A stretch of DNA of 64,000 nt, taken from the NCBI GenBank assembly GCA_963720075.1, contig CAVREG010000019.1, forward strand, positions 558,001 to 622,000, read 5' to 3'. Source of the DNA: PALSA-188 sp963720075 (GTDB lineage: Bacteria > Acidobacteriota > Terriglobia > Terriglobales > Acidobacteriaceae). Below, piece by piece: positions 26,218 through 34,913 of the stretch. How positions within the stretch are numbered: position 1 is the first letter of the stretch; each line of letters opens with the position of its first letter. The position numbers and the translations under genes were made by a program. The notes below the pieces were generated by a model. The model made no database searches. It was not told the origin of the DNA and worked only from the letters and a program-made list of their open reading frames with translations.

Positions 26218-27462
26218 ATGCCAATCACTCGTCGCGTATTTCTTCGCAATAGCGCTGTTGCCGTAGTCGGCACGGCAGCCGTCCCCGCTTTTCTTACTCG
26301 CGCCGCTTACGCCGCCGAGTCGCTTGGCATCAAAAACAAGCGGCTGGTCGTAATTTTCCAGCGCGGCGCGGCCGATGGATTGAACATCGTAGTCCCTCAT
26401 GCCGAGCAGGCATATTACGCGATGCGCCCGTCCATTAATATTCCGCGCAACGCGGTGATTGATCTCGACGGATTTTTCGGGCTGCACCCTTCGCTTTCGC
26501 CTTTTGAGCCCCTTTGGAACCGGCGGCAGTTAGCAATTGTGCACGCAGCCGGATCGCCCGATCCTTCTCGCTCGCATTTCGATGCGCAAGACTTCATGGA
26601 ATCGGGAACACCCGGAGTAAAAGCGACTGAAGATGGATGGCTCAACCGCACATTGCGTTCTCTTCCCGACTCCGACGCCAACTCAGCTTTCCGTGCTATC
26701 GCCATGGGGCCTTCGTTGCCACGAATACTTTCCGGAAGCGAGCCTGCCGTAGCGCTTAACGATATCAATGATTTCGGCGTGGGCGGACGAAATCCAAATG
26801 CCGTGCCGATTTCGAACACCTTTGAAGCGATGTACGATCAGTCCGTGGATTCAGTACTGCACGGCACGGGAGAGGAGACCTTCGAAGCGGTGAAGATGCT
26901 GAAGGCCGCTGATCCATCGAAGTACACTCCGGCCGCAGCCGCAAATTATCCCAAGGGACGTTTTGGCGACAGCCTGAAACAGCTTGCTCAACTGATCAAG
27001 GCCAACCTCGGCGTGCAGGTTGCATTCGCCGACATCGGCGGATGGGACCATCACGTCGACGAAGGCAGCACCCAGGGACAGATCGCAAACGTGCTGCGCG
27101 ATTTTTCGCAATCCCTCGCCGCCTTCTGGATTGACCTCGGCGATCTCGGCGAAGACACAGTGCTTGTAACCATGTCCGAGTTCGGACGCACTGCCCGCGA
27201 AAATGGCAATCGCGGCACTGATCACGGCCACGCCAACGTCATGTTCGTGATTGGAGGTCCAGTAAAAGGCGGCAAGGTTTACGGACGCTGGCCGGGACTC
27301 GATCAGTCGCAACTTTACGAAGGACGCGATCTCGCCCTGACGACTGACTTCCGCCGCGTGATCGGCGAAGCAGTCTATCGGCATCTGGGAAATAAAGACT
27401 TGAATCAGGTCTTCCCAGGCTTCGACAACCAGCCGGGACAGTTCGTGAAGTATCTAGGCTGA
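26218..27462 (+). CDS. DUF1501 family protein with twin-arginine signal
   Basis: 414 residues. A Tat signal (TRRVFLRNSAVAVVGTAAV, cleavage after AYA) is followed by the DUF1501 domain, which has a sulfatase/alkaline-phosphatase-like fold. Landmarks are LVVIFQRGAADGLN, FGLHPSLSPF, AAGSPDPSRSHFDAQDFMESG, FADIGGWDHHVDEG, VTMSEFGRTARENGNRGTDHGHANVMFVIGG and VFPGF near the end. His and Asp residues in GGWDHH and GTDHGH are candidate metal ligands. It forms a two-gene unit with DUF1800, 96 bp upstream. Export in folded form by Tat suggests a cofactor; the substrate is unknown. Confidence 0.93.
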   Translation: MPITRRVFLRNSAVAVVGTAAVPAFLTRAAYAAESLGIKNKRLVVIFQRGAADGLNIVVPHAEQAYYAMRPSINIPRNAVIDLDGFFGLHPSLSPFEPLWNRRQLAIVHAAGSPDPSRSHFDAQDFMESGTPGVKATEDGWLNRTLRSLPDSDANSAFRAIAMGPSLPRILSGSEPAVALNDINDFGVGGRNPNAVPISNTFEAMYDQSVDSVLHGTGEETFEAVKMLKAADPSKYTPAAAANYPKGRFGDSLKQLAQLIKANLGVQVAFADIGGWDHHVDEGSTQGQIANVLRDFSQSLAAFWIDLGDLGEDTVLVTMSEFGRTARENGNRGTDHGHANVMFVIGGPVKGGKVYGRWPGLDQSQLYEGRDLALTTDFRRVIGEAVYRHLGNKDLNQVFPGFDNQPGQFVKYLG

Positions 27463-27537
27463 CAGTGGCTTGATCGTGGGGGTTGACCGTGTGACGCGGG
27501 CGCCTCGCCCCCGAAATCTCTGCCTTGTAACCGCTCA

Positions 27538-27568
27538 CGTAGGGACAGCCGGGGCGGCTGTCCCTACG
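27538..27568. repeat. Perfect 14-bp palindromic hairpin between convergent genes
   Basis: CGTAGGGACAGCCG (27538-27551) pairs perfectly with 27555-27568 around a GGG loop. It lies between the convergent DUF1501 and FecR-like genes and may also act as a bidirectional transcription block. A shorter copy with the same GGACAGC/GCTGTCC core is at 33365-33385. Confidence 0.8.
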
Positions 27569-27591
27569 CGAGTGTTCCCAAAACCTAACGC

Positions 27592-29634
27592 TTACTTGTG
27601 CGGCTCGCGCTTCTGGTCCTCTTTTGGTTGCGGCTGTGTGCGTTGCTGTGGCTGTGCCCGCTGCTCAGCGGGACGCGTCGCCTCACGCGGCGCTGCCGCC
27701 TGGCGTTGTTGTTGCCAGGTATTGAACTTCTGTTCCTCATTCCTCTGCTGCTCGGGCTGCTGCTGTACAGGAGGTGCCTGTCTCACCAGCGGATGCGTAG
27801 GCTGTTGCTGAGTCATCCGTGAATTATCGTTTGCCAGCCGCTCGTTTTGCATCGCCTGCTGCGGCCGCGGAACGCTCCGCTCGTTCACGGACGGTTGCGG
27901 CTGATTGCTGTCAACCTGCCGTCGCTGTTCAAACGTACGATTATTTTGTGGCGGCTCAGAACGCACATTGTCCTGCGGGCGCGGAACATTTCTTGATTGA
28001 ACGTTCGCCGCTGTGCCCTCTGGTTGCCCCCGATTTACCGCCGCGCCGTTCTGACGCACAGAGTCGTTCCCCAAGCGTCCGGCAGATTGAGGTGTCCCTG
28101 GGTTTTCCGTACGCACGTTTGCCGCTTGACGCTGCTCGAACGACTGCCTCGGTGGCGTTGGATTTCGAGTCGCAACAACCTGCCGGCTCACGACTATGGT
28201 TGGAGGCCTGAATCGCGCCGTCGCCCCCGCGCCCATCACGCTTGCTCGTACCGGCTGCACCGGCGCCGTCCGGACCACCTGAGCTTGCTGAATTTGCCGC
28301 GCATCTACGCGAACCATATTCTGGCGCACGGGCCGTGCGTTTACAAACGTGTCGTGCGACACAACCGTGACCGCATTGTTCACGTGCTGATTCACGTAAG
28401 TAACGCGCGAGACATAGCTCGTGTTGTGGTAGGAGTTATAGACATTCGTCACCTGCGTGACGCTGACCCGCGTATTCGTGATATTCACGTTATTCACGTA
28501 TCGCGGACTTGTGTGATACCACGGAACGTAAACTTCGCGGGGGCCAAGCGGGAACCATCCTACGCCCACGCCACCGCCAATTCCAACTGAGACGCCGAAT
28601 CCTGCGCCGCCGACAAATGCCACGAGCGCAGGAGCATAGACCGGCCTGACTACGACCGGGCCTGGAACCCAGCACCATGAATCGGACACATACGCCCAAC
28701 GTCCGTAATGGAACGGCGCGAACCCCCAAGGTTCATCTTCCACCCAAGTCCATCCCCAAGGTCCAACCCATGCCCAATGGCCATGCCGATAGGGAGCCCA
28801 GTCACCATCAATGCCTCGCGGAGTCCATACCGGACCATATTCCGCCACATAATGCCAGCTCCCGTAATCGTCTAGATCTTCCGATCCCGTCATTTCCGGG
28901 GAAATGTAATTAGCTGATTCGGAACGATCTTCATGCGCATCGCGATTGAAAGCCCATGTATCCAAATCGTCGGACGCCGGAATCTGATCAATTTCGTGAT
29001 CCAGTTGGTCAGTTCCATTAAATCTCGCATACTGACCGGCGACCACCGTGTAAGTGGATCCTCCGCCGGTGGCCTCCCCCCGGCCGTGCCATACCGTGGT
29101 GTCGGTTTCGTTGCCGTCGGCGTTCACATCAATCCGGTATTCGCCCGTGCGCTGCACCATAAACGCGAGATTCGGAGTGTCCACCTCGAAATCGTCACCG
29201 TCATCAAGATGCCGCACGCGCAGGATCAGCGTTCCCTGCGATAACTTTAATTGCGTGGTCTGATCGTCGAGTTGGAGAAAAGTGAGGCTGGTTTCAGTCC
29301 CAATGCGCAATGCGGTCGAACCAACATGCAATTCGGCGCGGGAATTCTGATCAGCCCACAAATTGTCCCCGGTGGTCAGAGGACGATTCTCCACCGCCTG
29401 CACCCAATCGCCTTCTCCGCCCGGCTGGAAAGAAACCGAACCATCGGAGTAATTAAGCCGAGCGACGCGGCCCGGAGGGTCCTGCGCTTGGTCGCCGTTC
29501 TGGACTTGATTTTGGTCTTGGTTTTGGTCTTGGTTTTGATCTTGATTTTGATCTTGCGCGAATGACGTGGCCTGTAGCAGTAGCATCATTCCAGCTAAAA
29601 CAATGCCAACAGCGAAGAGCTTATTGGTTTTCAT
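27592..29634 (-). CDS. Secreted FecR-like / DUF6600 protein with Gln-Arg-Pro-rich tail
   Basis: 680 residues from the ATG at 29634, with AGGAG 5 nt upstream. A signal peptide (AVGIVLAGMMLLLQATSFA) is followed by a (DQNQ)n repeat and a FecR-like domain (~55-200; GRVARLNYSDGSVSFQPGG, NSRAELHVGSTALRIG). Next is a Trp/Tyr-rich region with repeated W.P..HGHW/W.FAP.HYGRW motifs (~250-320) of DUF6600 type. A Gly-rich hydrophobic stretch and a long Val/Asn-rich region come next. The final ~200 residues are disordered and rich in Gln, Pro, Arg and Asn. It is probably a surface or periplasmic structural protein; no enzymatic motif is seen. Confidence 0.82.
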   Translation of the reverse strand: MKTNKLFAVGIVLAGMMLLLQATSFAQDQNQDQNQDQNQDQNQVQNGDQAQDPPGRVARLNYSDGSVSFQPGGEGDWVQAVENRPLTTGDNLWADQNSRAELHVGSTALRIGTETSLTFLQLDDQTTQLKLSQGTLILRVRHLDDGDDFEVDTPNLAFMVQRTGEYRIDVNADGNETDTTVWHGRGEATGGGSTYTVVAGQYARFNGTDQLDHEIDQIPASDDLDTWAFNRDAHEDRSESANYISPEMTGSEDLDDYGSWHYVAEYGPVWTPRGIDGDWAPYRHGHWAWVGPWGWTWVEDEPWGFAPFHYGRWAYVSDSWCWVPGPVVVRPVYAPALVAFVGGAGFGVSVGIGGGVGVGWFPLGPREVYVPWYHTSPRYVNNVNITNTRVSVTQVTNVYNSYHNTSYVSRVTYVNQHVNNAVTVVSHDTFVNARPVRQNMVRVDARQIQQAQVVRTAPVQPVRASVMGAGATARFRPPTIVVSRQVVATRNPTPPRQSFEQRQAANVRTENPGTPQSAGRLGNDSVRQNGAAVNRGQPEGTAANVQSRNVPRPQDNVRSEPPQNNRTFEQRRQVDSNQPQPSVNERSVPRPQQAMQNERLANDNSRMTQQQPTHPLVRQAPPVQQQPEQQRNEEQKFNTWQQQRQAAAPREATRPAEQRAQPQQRTQPQPKEDQKREPHK
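29505..29552 (-). repeat. Four 12-nt tandem repeats encoding (DQNQ)n
   Basis: Units at 29505, 29517, 29529 and 29541 differ only by G/A changes. They encode Asp-Gln-Asn-Gln directly after the signal peptide of the FecR-like protein. The unit length is a multiple of three, so slippage would change the number of DQNQ units without shifting the frame. Confidence 0.8.
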
Positions 29635-29654
29635 TTTTCTCCTCACAAATTTTT

Positions 29655-29687
29655 CGGTCGAGACGCAGCTTCCTGCGTCTTCCTACC
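29655..29687. repeat. Short palindrome, GACGCAG/CTGCGTC core
   Basis: GACGCAG (29662-29668) and CTGCGTC (29673-29679) form a stem with loop CTTC, in the leader of the FecR-like gene. The same GACGCAGC core occurs at 63904-63923. Confidence 0.5.
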
Positions 29688-29787
29688 GCCGCCCTGCCAC
29701 CAAAAAACGTCCCACCGGATTAAACACTGCTGGCGCCAGGAAGTTCTATACAGTTAGCCGGGTAGAGCATTTGGCCTATATCCTCGC

Positions 29788-29816
29788 AAAAATGCCAGCC
29801 CTTAATAGGACTGGCA
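29788..29816 (-). terminator. Rho-independent terminator of lon
   Basis: On the minus strand the 9-bp stem TGCCAGTCC/GGGCTGGCA with loop TATTAA is followed by TTTTTG. It begins 27 bp beyond the lon stop codon. Confidence 0.88.
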
Positions 29817-29842
29817 CTTGCCCGCAGCTTACTAACTACCCC

Positions 29843-32290
29843 TCAAGCAACCGGCTGTTCGCTGAGAACCTTTTCCCGCTCCTCGGCATCCTGGTGCTCT
29901 TCGATGATCGTGGAAGGTAGAGCTAATTCCAGGACTTCATCAATCGTCTTGACGTAGTGGATACTTAGATTCTCGAGCTGCTCCGGCGTAAGATCCTCGT
30001 CCACATTCATCTTGTTTTCGGCGGGCAGAATGACGTCATGCACTCCGGCGCGCTTCGCGGCCAGTACTTTTTCCTTCACGCCGCCGATTGGAAGTACGTT
30101 CCCGCTCAGCGTGATTTCACCTGTCATCGCTGTCAGCGGACGCACCGGCCGGGAGCTGAGCAATGAAACCAGCGCAGTCGCCATGGTGACTCCGGCTGAC
30201 GGACCATCCTTCGGGATGGCTCCCGCAGGAACGTGAATATGTATATCGTGCTCGGCAAAAAAAGTTTCCTGGATTCCAAGTTGAAGCGCATTCGACCGCA
30301 CCCAGGTCAGCGCGGCCTGCATGGACTCTTGCATCACCTGACCAATCTGCCCCGTCATGGTAAAGCCACCCTTCCCTTTCATCGTGTTCGCTTCGATGAA
30401 CAGGACATCCCCGCCCGATGGCGTCCACGCCAATCCAACCACAACTCCCGCGCGTTTCGTGCGTTCCGCAATTTCGCCTTCGCTGCGAACTTTTATGCCG
30501 CCCAGAAATTCTTGAATGACTTCATCGGTGACCACCAATTTCTCGGTCTTCCCTTCCGCGAGTCGCCGCGCCTGTTTGCGGCAGATGGTTCCAATCGTGC
30601 GCTCAAGATTTCTGACTCCAGCCTCGCGTGTGTAATGGCGAATCAAGTGACTCATTGCCTCTGGTGGAAACTCAATTTGCTCCGGCGTAATTCCGTTCTC
30701 TTCGATCTGCCGTGGCACCAGATATTGGAACGCGATGTGAACTTTTTCTTCTTCTGTGTATCCCTGAAGTTCGATGATTTCCATGCGGTCCCGCAACGGC
30801 TCGGCGATTGGATCGAGCATGTTGGCGGTCGTGATGAACATGACTTTAGAAAGATCAAATGTCACGTCAAGGTAGTTATCGCGGAACGCAGAATTCTGCT
30901 CCGGATCAAGCGCCTCCAGCAACGCCGACGACGGATCGCCACGGAAGTCGCGTCCCACCTTGTCAATTTCGTCCAGCATGAAGACTGGATCTTTGGTCTC
31001 AGCACGCCGAATTCCTTGAATGATCTGTCCGGGCAACGCACCAATATACGTGCGACGATGGCCGCGAATTTCCGCTTCGTCGTGAACTCCACCGAGAGAG
31101 ATGCGGACGAACTTACGTCCCAACGCACGCGCAATGGATTTTCCGAGCGATGTCTTGCCCACTCCCGGAGGCCCGACAAAGCAGAGGATTGGCCCCTTCA
31201 TGCTCGGCTTTAATCGGCGCACCGAAAGGTAGTCGAGAATCCGGTCTTTAACTTTCTTAAGATCGTAATGATCAGTATCGAGAATTTCCTTGGCCTTAAC
31301 AATGTCCACTTCGCCGCCCGAGGTCTTTGCCCACGGCAACACCGCCAGCCATTCCACATAGTTGCGCGTAACCGAATAATCCGCGGCCATCGGGGACATG
31401 CGCGCAAGCCGGCCCAACTCTTTCAAGGCCTCTTTCTTAACTTCATCGGGCATTCCGGCGGCCTCAATTTTCTGCCGCAAATCTTCGGTGTCACGAGCGC
31501 CCTCGTCCTGTTCGCCCAGTTCCTTTTGGATCGCCTTCATCTGCTCGCGCAGGTAGTATTCGCGCTGCGTCTGCTGAACCCTGTCCTGCACTTCGGACTG
31601 AATCTTGTTCCGTAGTTGCTGGACTTCCAATTCCTTGACGAGATGCTGATTAATCTTCTCCAAACGCACTCGCACGTCCATGGTTTCGAGCGCATCCTGC
31701 TTATCGGAAGTCGACAGCGAAGGCAAATTCGAGCCGATGAAGTCAACGAGCCGACCCGGTTCTTCGATATTCATTGCGACCGTCGAAAGCTCGTCCGAAA
31801 GTGTTGGCGAGCCTGCCACAATCTGCTGAAACAGTGTTAGAACGTTCCTCTGCAAGGCTTCGACTTCAGAACTCTTCGGCGGAATCGCCTCCGGCAGGGA
31901 CACGACTTTGCCTCGCATAAAAGGCGCAAGCTGAGTGAATTCGACCAGGCGCACACGCTCTAAACCCTCGGCAAACACAAACAGGCTCTGGTTGGGCATT
32001 TTGACGACTTTGTGCACCACGGCTAGTGAGCCGACCGTATAGAGATCGCTGGGCTGAGGAGCGTCAACGCGGGCTTCGCGCTGCGCCACAACAACAATCG
32101 TCTTATCCTCGCCAAGCGAGTTAATTAGCTGAACTGAACTCTCGCGGCCGACCGTCAAAGGAAGAACTGCGTGAGGAAACAGGACCGTGTCCCGTACCGG
32201 CAGGATCGGCAATGGATGGTCTTCCCGATCCTTACTTAGAGGAACGCTTTCCTCGTCAACATTGTGCTCGCCGCGCGTTTGCTGTGCCAT
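29843..32290 (-). CDS. lon: ATP-dependent Lon protease
   Basis: 815 residues, the LonA type. The N-terminal substrate-binding domain (~25-220; LPILPVRDTVLFPHAVLPL) is followed by a coiled region (REYYLREQMKAIQKELGE). The AAA+ module has Walker A GPPGVGKTS (~368), Walker B PVFMLDEIDKVG and the sensor region. The protease domain has Ser698 in KDGPSAGVT and a catalytic Lys in GGVKEK (~741). It degrades damaged and regulatory proteins in the cytoplasm. The ATG at 32290 has AAGGTG just upstream, overlapping the 3' arm of a HAIR-like palindrome, so the gene is probably heat-shock controlled. Confidence 0.97.
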   Translation of the reverse strand: MAQQTRGEHNVDEESVPLSKDREDHPLPILPVRDTVLFPHAVLPLTVGRESSVQLINSLGEDKTIVVVAQREARVDAPQPSDLYTVGSLAVVHKVVKMPNQSLFVFAEGLERVRLVEFTQLAPFMRGKVVSLPEAIPPKSSEVEALQRNVLTLFQQIVAGSPTLSDELSTVAMNIEEPGRLVDFIGSNLPSLSTSDKQDALETMDVRVRLEKINQHLVKELEVQQLRNKIQSEVQDRVQQTQREYYLREQMKAIQKELGEQDEGARDTEDLRQKIEAAGMPDEVKKEALKELGRLARMSPMAADYSVTRNYVEWLAVLPWAKTSGGEVDIVKAKEILDTDHYDLKKVKDRILDYLSVRRLKPSMKGPILCFVGPPGVGKTSLGKSIARALGRKFVRISLGGVHDEAEIRGHRRTYIGALPGQIIQGIRRAETKDPVFMLDEIDKVGRDFRGDPSSALLEALDPEQNSAFRDNYLDVTFDLSKVMFITTANMLDPIAEPLRDRMEIIELQGYTEEEKVHIAFQYLVPRQIEENGITPEQIEFPPEAMSHLIRHYTREAGVRNLERTIGTICRKQARRLAEGKTEKLVVTDEVIQEFLGGIKVRSEGEIAERTKRAGVVVGLAWTPSGGDVLFIEANTMKGKGGFTMTGQIGQVMQESMQAALTWVRSNALQLGIQETFFAEHDIHIHVPAGAIPKDGPSAGVTMATALVSLLSSRPVRPLTAMTGEITLSGNVLPIGGVKEKVLAAKRAGVHDVILPAENKMNVDEDLTPEQLENLSIHYVKTIDEVLELALPSTIIEEHQDAEEREKVLSEQPVA

Positions 32291-32298
32291 ATTTTCAC

Positions 32299-32319
32299 CT
32301 TGAGTGTATTGTGCTCAAG
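32299..32319 (-). promoter_or_regulatory. HAIR-like inverted repeat (putative HspR operator) upstream of lon
   Basis: CTTGAGT-N7-GCTCAAG (32299-32305, 32313-32319) matches the HspR-associated inverted repeat CTTGAGT-N7-ACTCAAG at 13 of 14 arm positions with the correct spacer. It ends 8 nt before the lon ATG, so a bound repressor would cover the ribosome-binding site region and sit just downstream of the predicted promoter. Confidence 0.75.
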
Positions 32320-32332
32320 TTTGATGTCCGAG

Positions 32333-32361
32333 ATACTTTAAAAGATGCAGCGCTCAGTCAA
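32333..32361 (-). promoter_or_regulatory. Putative sigma-70-type promoter of lon
   Basis: Reading on the minus strand, TTGACT (32361-32356) and AAGTAT (32338-32333) are separated by 17 nt. The -35 match is strong and the -10 is moderate. The HAIR palindrome lies 13-33 nt downstream of the -10, over the expected transcription start. Confidence 0.5.
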
Positions 32362-32482
32362 AGCTGTGAAAGCAATATCTTTTTTCATCCTTCGTGGAAG
32401 ACTGGATTCTAATCCTTCCAGCAAACCGTTGCATCAGCCGAAGGTACCTGCCTGAGAGTCATTACCCTATTTCGGTGAATGT

Positions 32483-33295
32483 CTATTCTCTAGCCGATGG
32501 ATAGATTCCCAGCACCTTAACCAAATCGGCTACCTTGGCGAGTTCCTTGAGGGCCTCGCGAGCGGTTTTATCTTCTCCGCGAAGAAGATCGGCATAGAAG
32601 ACATATTCCCAAGGCCGTCCGCGCATGGGACGCGATTCAATTTTGCTGAGACTAATGTGTCGCGATTCGAAGACGCTCAACGCCCGGTACAGCGCGCCCG
32701 GCACATTTTTTAAACCAAATGCGATCGAAGTCTTGTCCGCTCCCGGAAGAACGCGACGGCTTCTTCGCAAACAAAAGAACCTGGTGAAATTTCGTTTGTC
32801 GTCTTCAATACCAGCTCGGAGGATGCGTCCTTTATAAGCCGCCGCAGCCTGTTTTCCGGCAATCCCGGCGGCATCCGGTAGCCTTTCCGACACTACGTGC
32901 TTCACGCTGCCCGCGGTGTCATAAAATGGCGTCGCCTGAATTTTCGGATATCTCCGGAAGAAATCGCGGCACTGATCGAGTGCCACCGGATGCGAGTAAG
33001 CTCGCCGCAAATCCGTAAACTTAACACCTGGAGCGGCGATGAGATTATGCACAATCCGCAAGCGAAATTCGCTCTGGATGAACACTTTGCTGGCCAGCAG
33101 CAAATCGAAGTGTTCAGTCACCGAACCCGCCAAAGAATTCTCGATCGGGATTACAGCCGCGCCAACCGATCCCCGCTCCATCCGCTGAAAAACCTCCGCC
33201 GAGCGAGCACAAGAAACAATCGTGCATCCCGCCACCATGCGCTTCGCTGCCTCGTGGCTGAATGAACCCACTTCGCCCTGAATCGCAACTTTCAT
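32483..33295 (-). CDS. pheA: Prephenate dehydratase
   Basis: 270 residues, a monofunctional PDT plus ACT protein. It converts prephenate to phenylpyruvate in phenylalanine synthesis. Motifs are VAIQGEVGSFSHEAA at the N-terminus, VIPIENSLAGSV (~48-59), YSHPVALDQC, and the catalytic NFTRFFCL (TRF motif, ~169). The ACT regulatory domain follows (NVPGALYRALSVFE, then the phenylalanine-binding ESRP in SKIESRPMRGRPWEY). The length is typical. The ATG is at 33295. No chorismate mutase domain is attached. Feedback control by phenylalanine is expected from the ESRP motif. Confidence 0.95.
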   Translation of the reverse strand: MKVAIQGEVGSFSHEAAKRMVAGCTIVSCARSAEVFQRMERGSVGAAVIPIENSLAGSVTEHFDLLLASKVFIQSEFRLRIVHNLIAAPGVKFTDLRRAYSHPVALDQCRDFFRRYPKIQATPFYDTAGSVKHVVSERLPDAAGIAGKQAAAAYKGRILRAGIEDDKRNFTRFFCLRRSRRVLPGADKTSIAFGLKNVPGALYRALSVFESRHISLSKIESRPMRGRPWEYVFYADLLRGEDKTAREALKELAKVADLVKVLGIYPSARE

Positions 33296-33364
33296 GCAGA
33301 AACGTTAGTCGCCGGGTCAGCAGAAAGCAATCTCGCGCATTTCATTCTTCGGCAGTCTTAGGCG

Positions 33365-33385
33365 CGGACAGCCCCCCGCTGTCCG
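33365..33385. repeat. Small GGACAGC/GCTGTCC palindrome
   Basis: CGGACAGC (33365-33372) pairs with GCTGTCCG (33378-33385) around a CCCCC loop between two minus-strand genes. The core is shared with the longer palindrome at 27538-27568. Confidence 0.6.
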
Positions 33386-33425
33386 GCTGAGCTCGGCAGT
33401 TATTTCCAGTAGCGCCACTGCGCCA

Positions 33426-33923
33426 CTACAAATCCTTCATTAACACGAACGCGTCCGCGCCATTCGAATAATATCCGGGAATGGTTTTCATCATCGCATA
33501 TCCCTGCCGTTCGTAAAATTTCAGCGCCGTCGTATTATCTACCGCCGTTTCGAGGCGAACTCGGTCGCAATCCCAACTGCGGAGACGTTGCTCGGCGGCA
33601 TCCAGCAGGCCGGAACCAATCCCCCCACGCCGCCCTTCAGGCAGAACGTCAATCGTGATAATGTGCCCCATCCCTGTTCGGTTTGTCTGGGCAACAATGA
33701 AGCCCAGGATTAACCCCGACTTCTGCTTTGAACCCCCGCCGCGAGATGATTCGGCCCCGTCGGCTGAAGCATCTTCGGCTACCAGAGTGAACACTCCCGC
33801 CGAACTCACGTAGGCTTTAAGTTCGGCCTTGGTATAGGCAATTCCCGGCGGAAAACATGTCTGGTCAATACGCCATAGGGTTTCAAAATCAATGCTTTGA
33901 AAATCTCGCAGGGTGAAGTCCAC
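33426..33923 (-). CDS. GNAT family N-acetyltransferase (RimI-like)
   Basis: 165 residues of one GNAT fold. Landmarks are FETLWRIDQTCFPPGIAYTKAEL at the N-terminus, GFIVAQTNRTGMGHIITIDVLPEGRRGGIGSGLL with the acetyl-CoA P-loop (RRGGIG, ~100-105), and RLETAVDNTTALKFYERQGY. This pattern is closest to RimI, the acetylase of ribosomal protein S18 N-termini, but GNAT substrate assignment by motif is weak. A Ser/Gly-rich loop (~52-68) is inserted before the third strand. The start is GTG at 33923. Confidence 0.85.
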   Translation of the reverse strand: MDFTLRDFQSIDFETLWRIDQTCFPPGIAYTKAELKAYVSSAGVFTLVAEDASADGAESSRGGGSKQKSGLILGFIVAQTNRTGMGHIITIDVLPEGRRGGIGSGLLDAAEQRLRSWDCDRVRLETAVDNTTALKFYERQGYAMMKTIPGYYSNGADAFVLMKDL

Positions 33924-34064
33924 GATGACATTTTAGTCCGCCGCATTGGAAACGACCCGGGCAGAGGAAATTGGCCTTGGGCCGGCGTATATGGCCAAAA
34001 AATATTGTCCCAAACTGGTTGATCAAAGCATACCCTTGGACGTAACATTCGCATCAGAGGTCTT

Positions 34065-34718
34065 GTGGGGCGTCTTCTATTCATTGACGTGGTGGGTGCT
34101 GCGAGCCTTATTGGCTTGTGGTATCTGCTATTCACCCGCTACAACCGCCAAAAAGGAGCCTTGGCATTGCGCTGGGTGCAGCTTGCGTGTTCGAATCGCG
34201 GTCGCATCGTAGAGTCGAGGTGGTTGAGCGCCTGCCGCCTGCAGGCTCACTTAAGCTTTACATCCCATTGGTTTGATAACACAAGGGTTATTATTCGCCT
34301 TCGTCCCCGGTCAATTCCTGTTCAATGGCTGCTTTCGATCTGGAGAAGGCAAAAAGAAACCGTCACTTTTGAGGCCGATTTAGACGAGGTTCCTAACTTT
34401 CGTTTGGAGATTTTCCGGCATCGTTGGATTACCGACAAGAGCGGCTCATTGAGCAATCCCAAACGAAATTGGGAAATTTCACGCCCCGGGCCAGTGGTGC
34501 TCACCACTCGCACCGAATGGACGCAGGAACTCACTCCCGTTGTCAACACTCTTATGACATCGCGGGGGCACAGCCTGATGACAGTGCGCTTCCGCCCCAA
34601 TTCCCCGCACTTGGTAGCCACAGTCCCCTTAGAGGCCGTTTGCGACGAACAAACCGCCGCAGGATTCCTCACCGTATTGCGTGACCTTGCCGCTGGCGCA
34701 TCTACCTCGCGGCAGTAG
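34065..34718 (+). CDS. Hypothetical protein with one N-terminal membrane segment
   Basis: 217 residues. A hydrophobic N-terminus (LLFIDVVGAASLIGLWYLLF) is followed by a basic cytoplasm-type anchor (TRYNRQKGALALRW) and a soluble region rich in Arg, Trp and Thr. Near the end RGHSLMTVRFRPNSPHLVATVPLEAV suggests beta structure. I do not recognise a family. The start at GTG 34065 lacks a strong ribosome-binding site, and the true start may differ. It is divergent from the GNAT gene. Confidence 0.55.
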   Translation: MGRLLFIDVVGAASLIGLWYLLFTRYNRQKGALALRWVQLACSNRGRIVESRWLSACRLQAHLSFTSHWFDNTRVIIRLRPRSIPVQWLLSIWRRQKETVTFEADLDEVPNFRLEIFRHRWITDKSGSLSNPKRNWEISRPGPVVLTTRTEWTQELTPVVNTLMTSRGHSLMTVRFRPNSPHLVATVPLEAVCDEQTAAGFLTVLRDLAAGASTSRQ

Positions 34719-34913
34719 ATTCCACTATCGAGTCATTGCCATCTTGCGCATTTAGCAAGAATTTCATTGCGATCACTTTTTCCGGTCTTAGATAAACACC
34801 TCTTCACACTGAGGGATCGGCGCCGTTGGCGATTCGCTTTCGTATCGTTGACGAGAATGGCACCCGCGTTTCGGGCGCGAAATGTTACATCCGGGGAAAC
34901 GATGGGTAGGGTG

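Noticed and set aside
27470..27811. Cys-rich plus-strand frame near 27.6 kb as a small secreted toxin-like peptide
   Set aside because: It is the complement of the Gln/Arg/Pro-rich tail of the FecR-like protein; the Cys codons are the complement of Gln-rich coding sequence.
29505..29552. Direct repeats as a CRISPR array
   Set aside because: Units of 12 nt are contiguous with no spacers and lie inside a coding sequence.
30233..31213. A 326-codon plus-strand open frame opposite lon
   Set aside because: It is the antisense shadow of a highly conserved GC-rich gene, with no ribosome-binding site and no recognisable domain.
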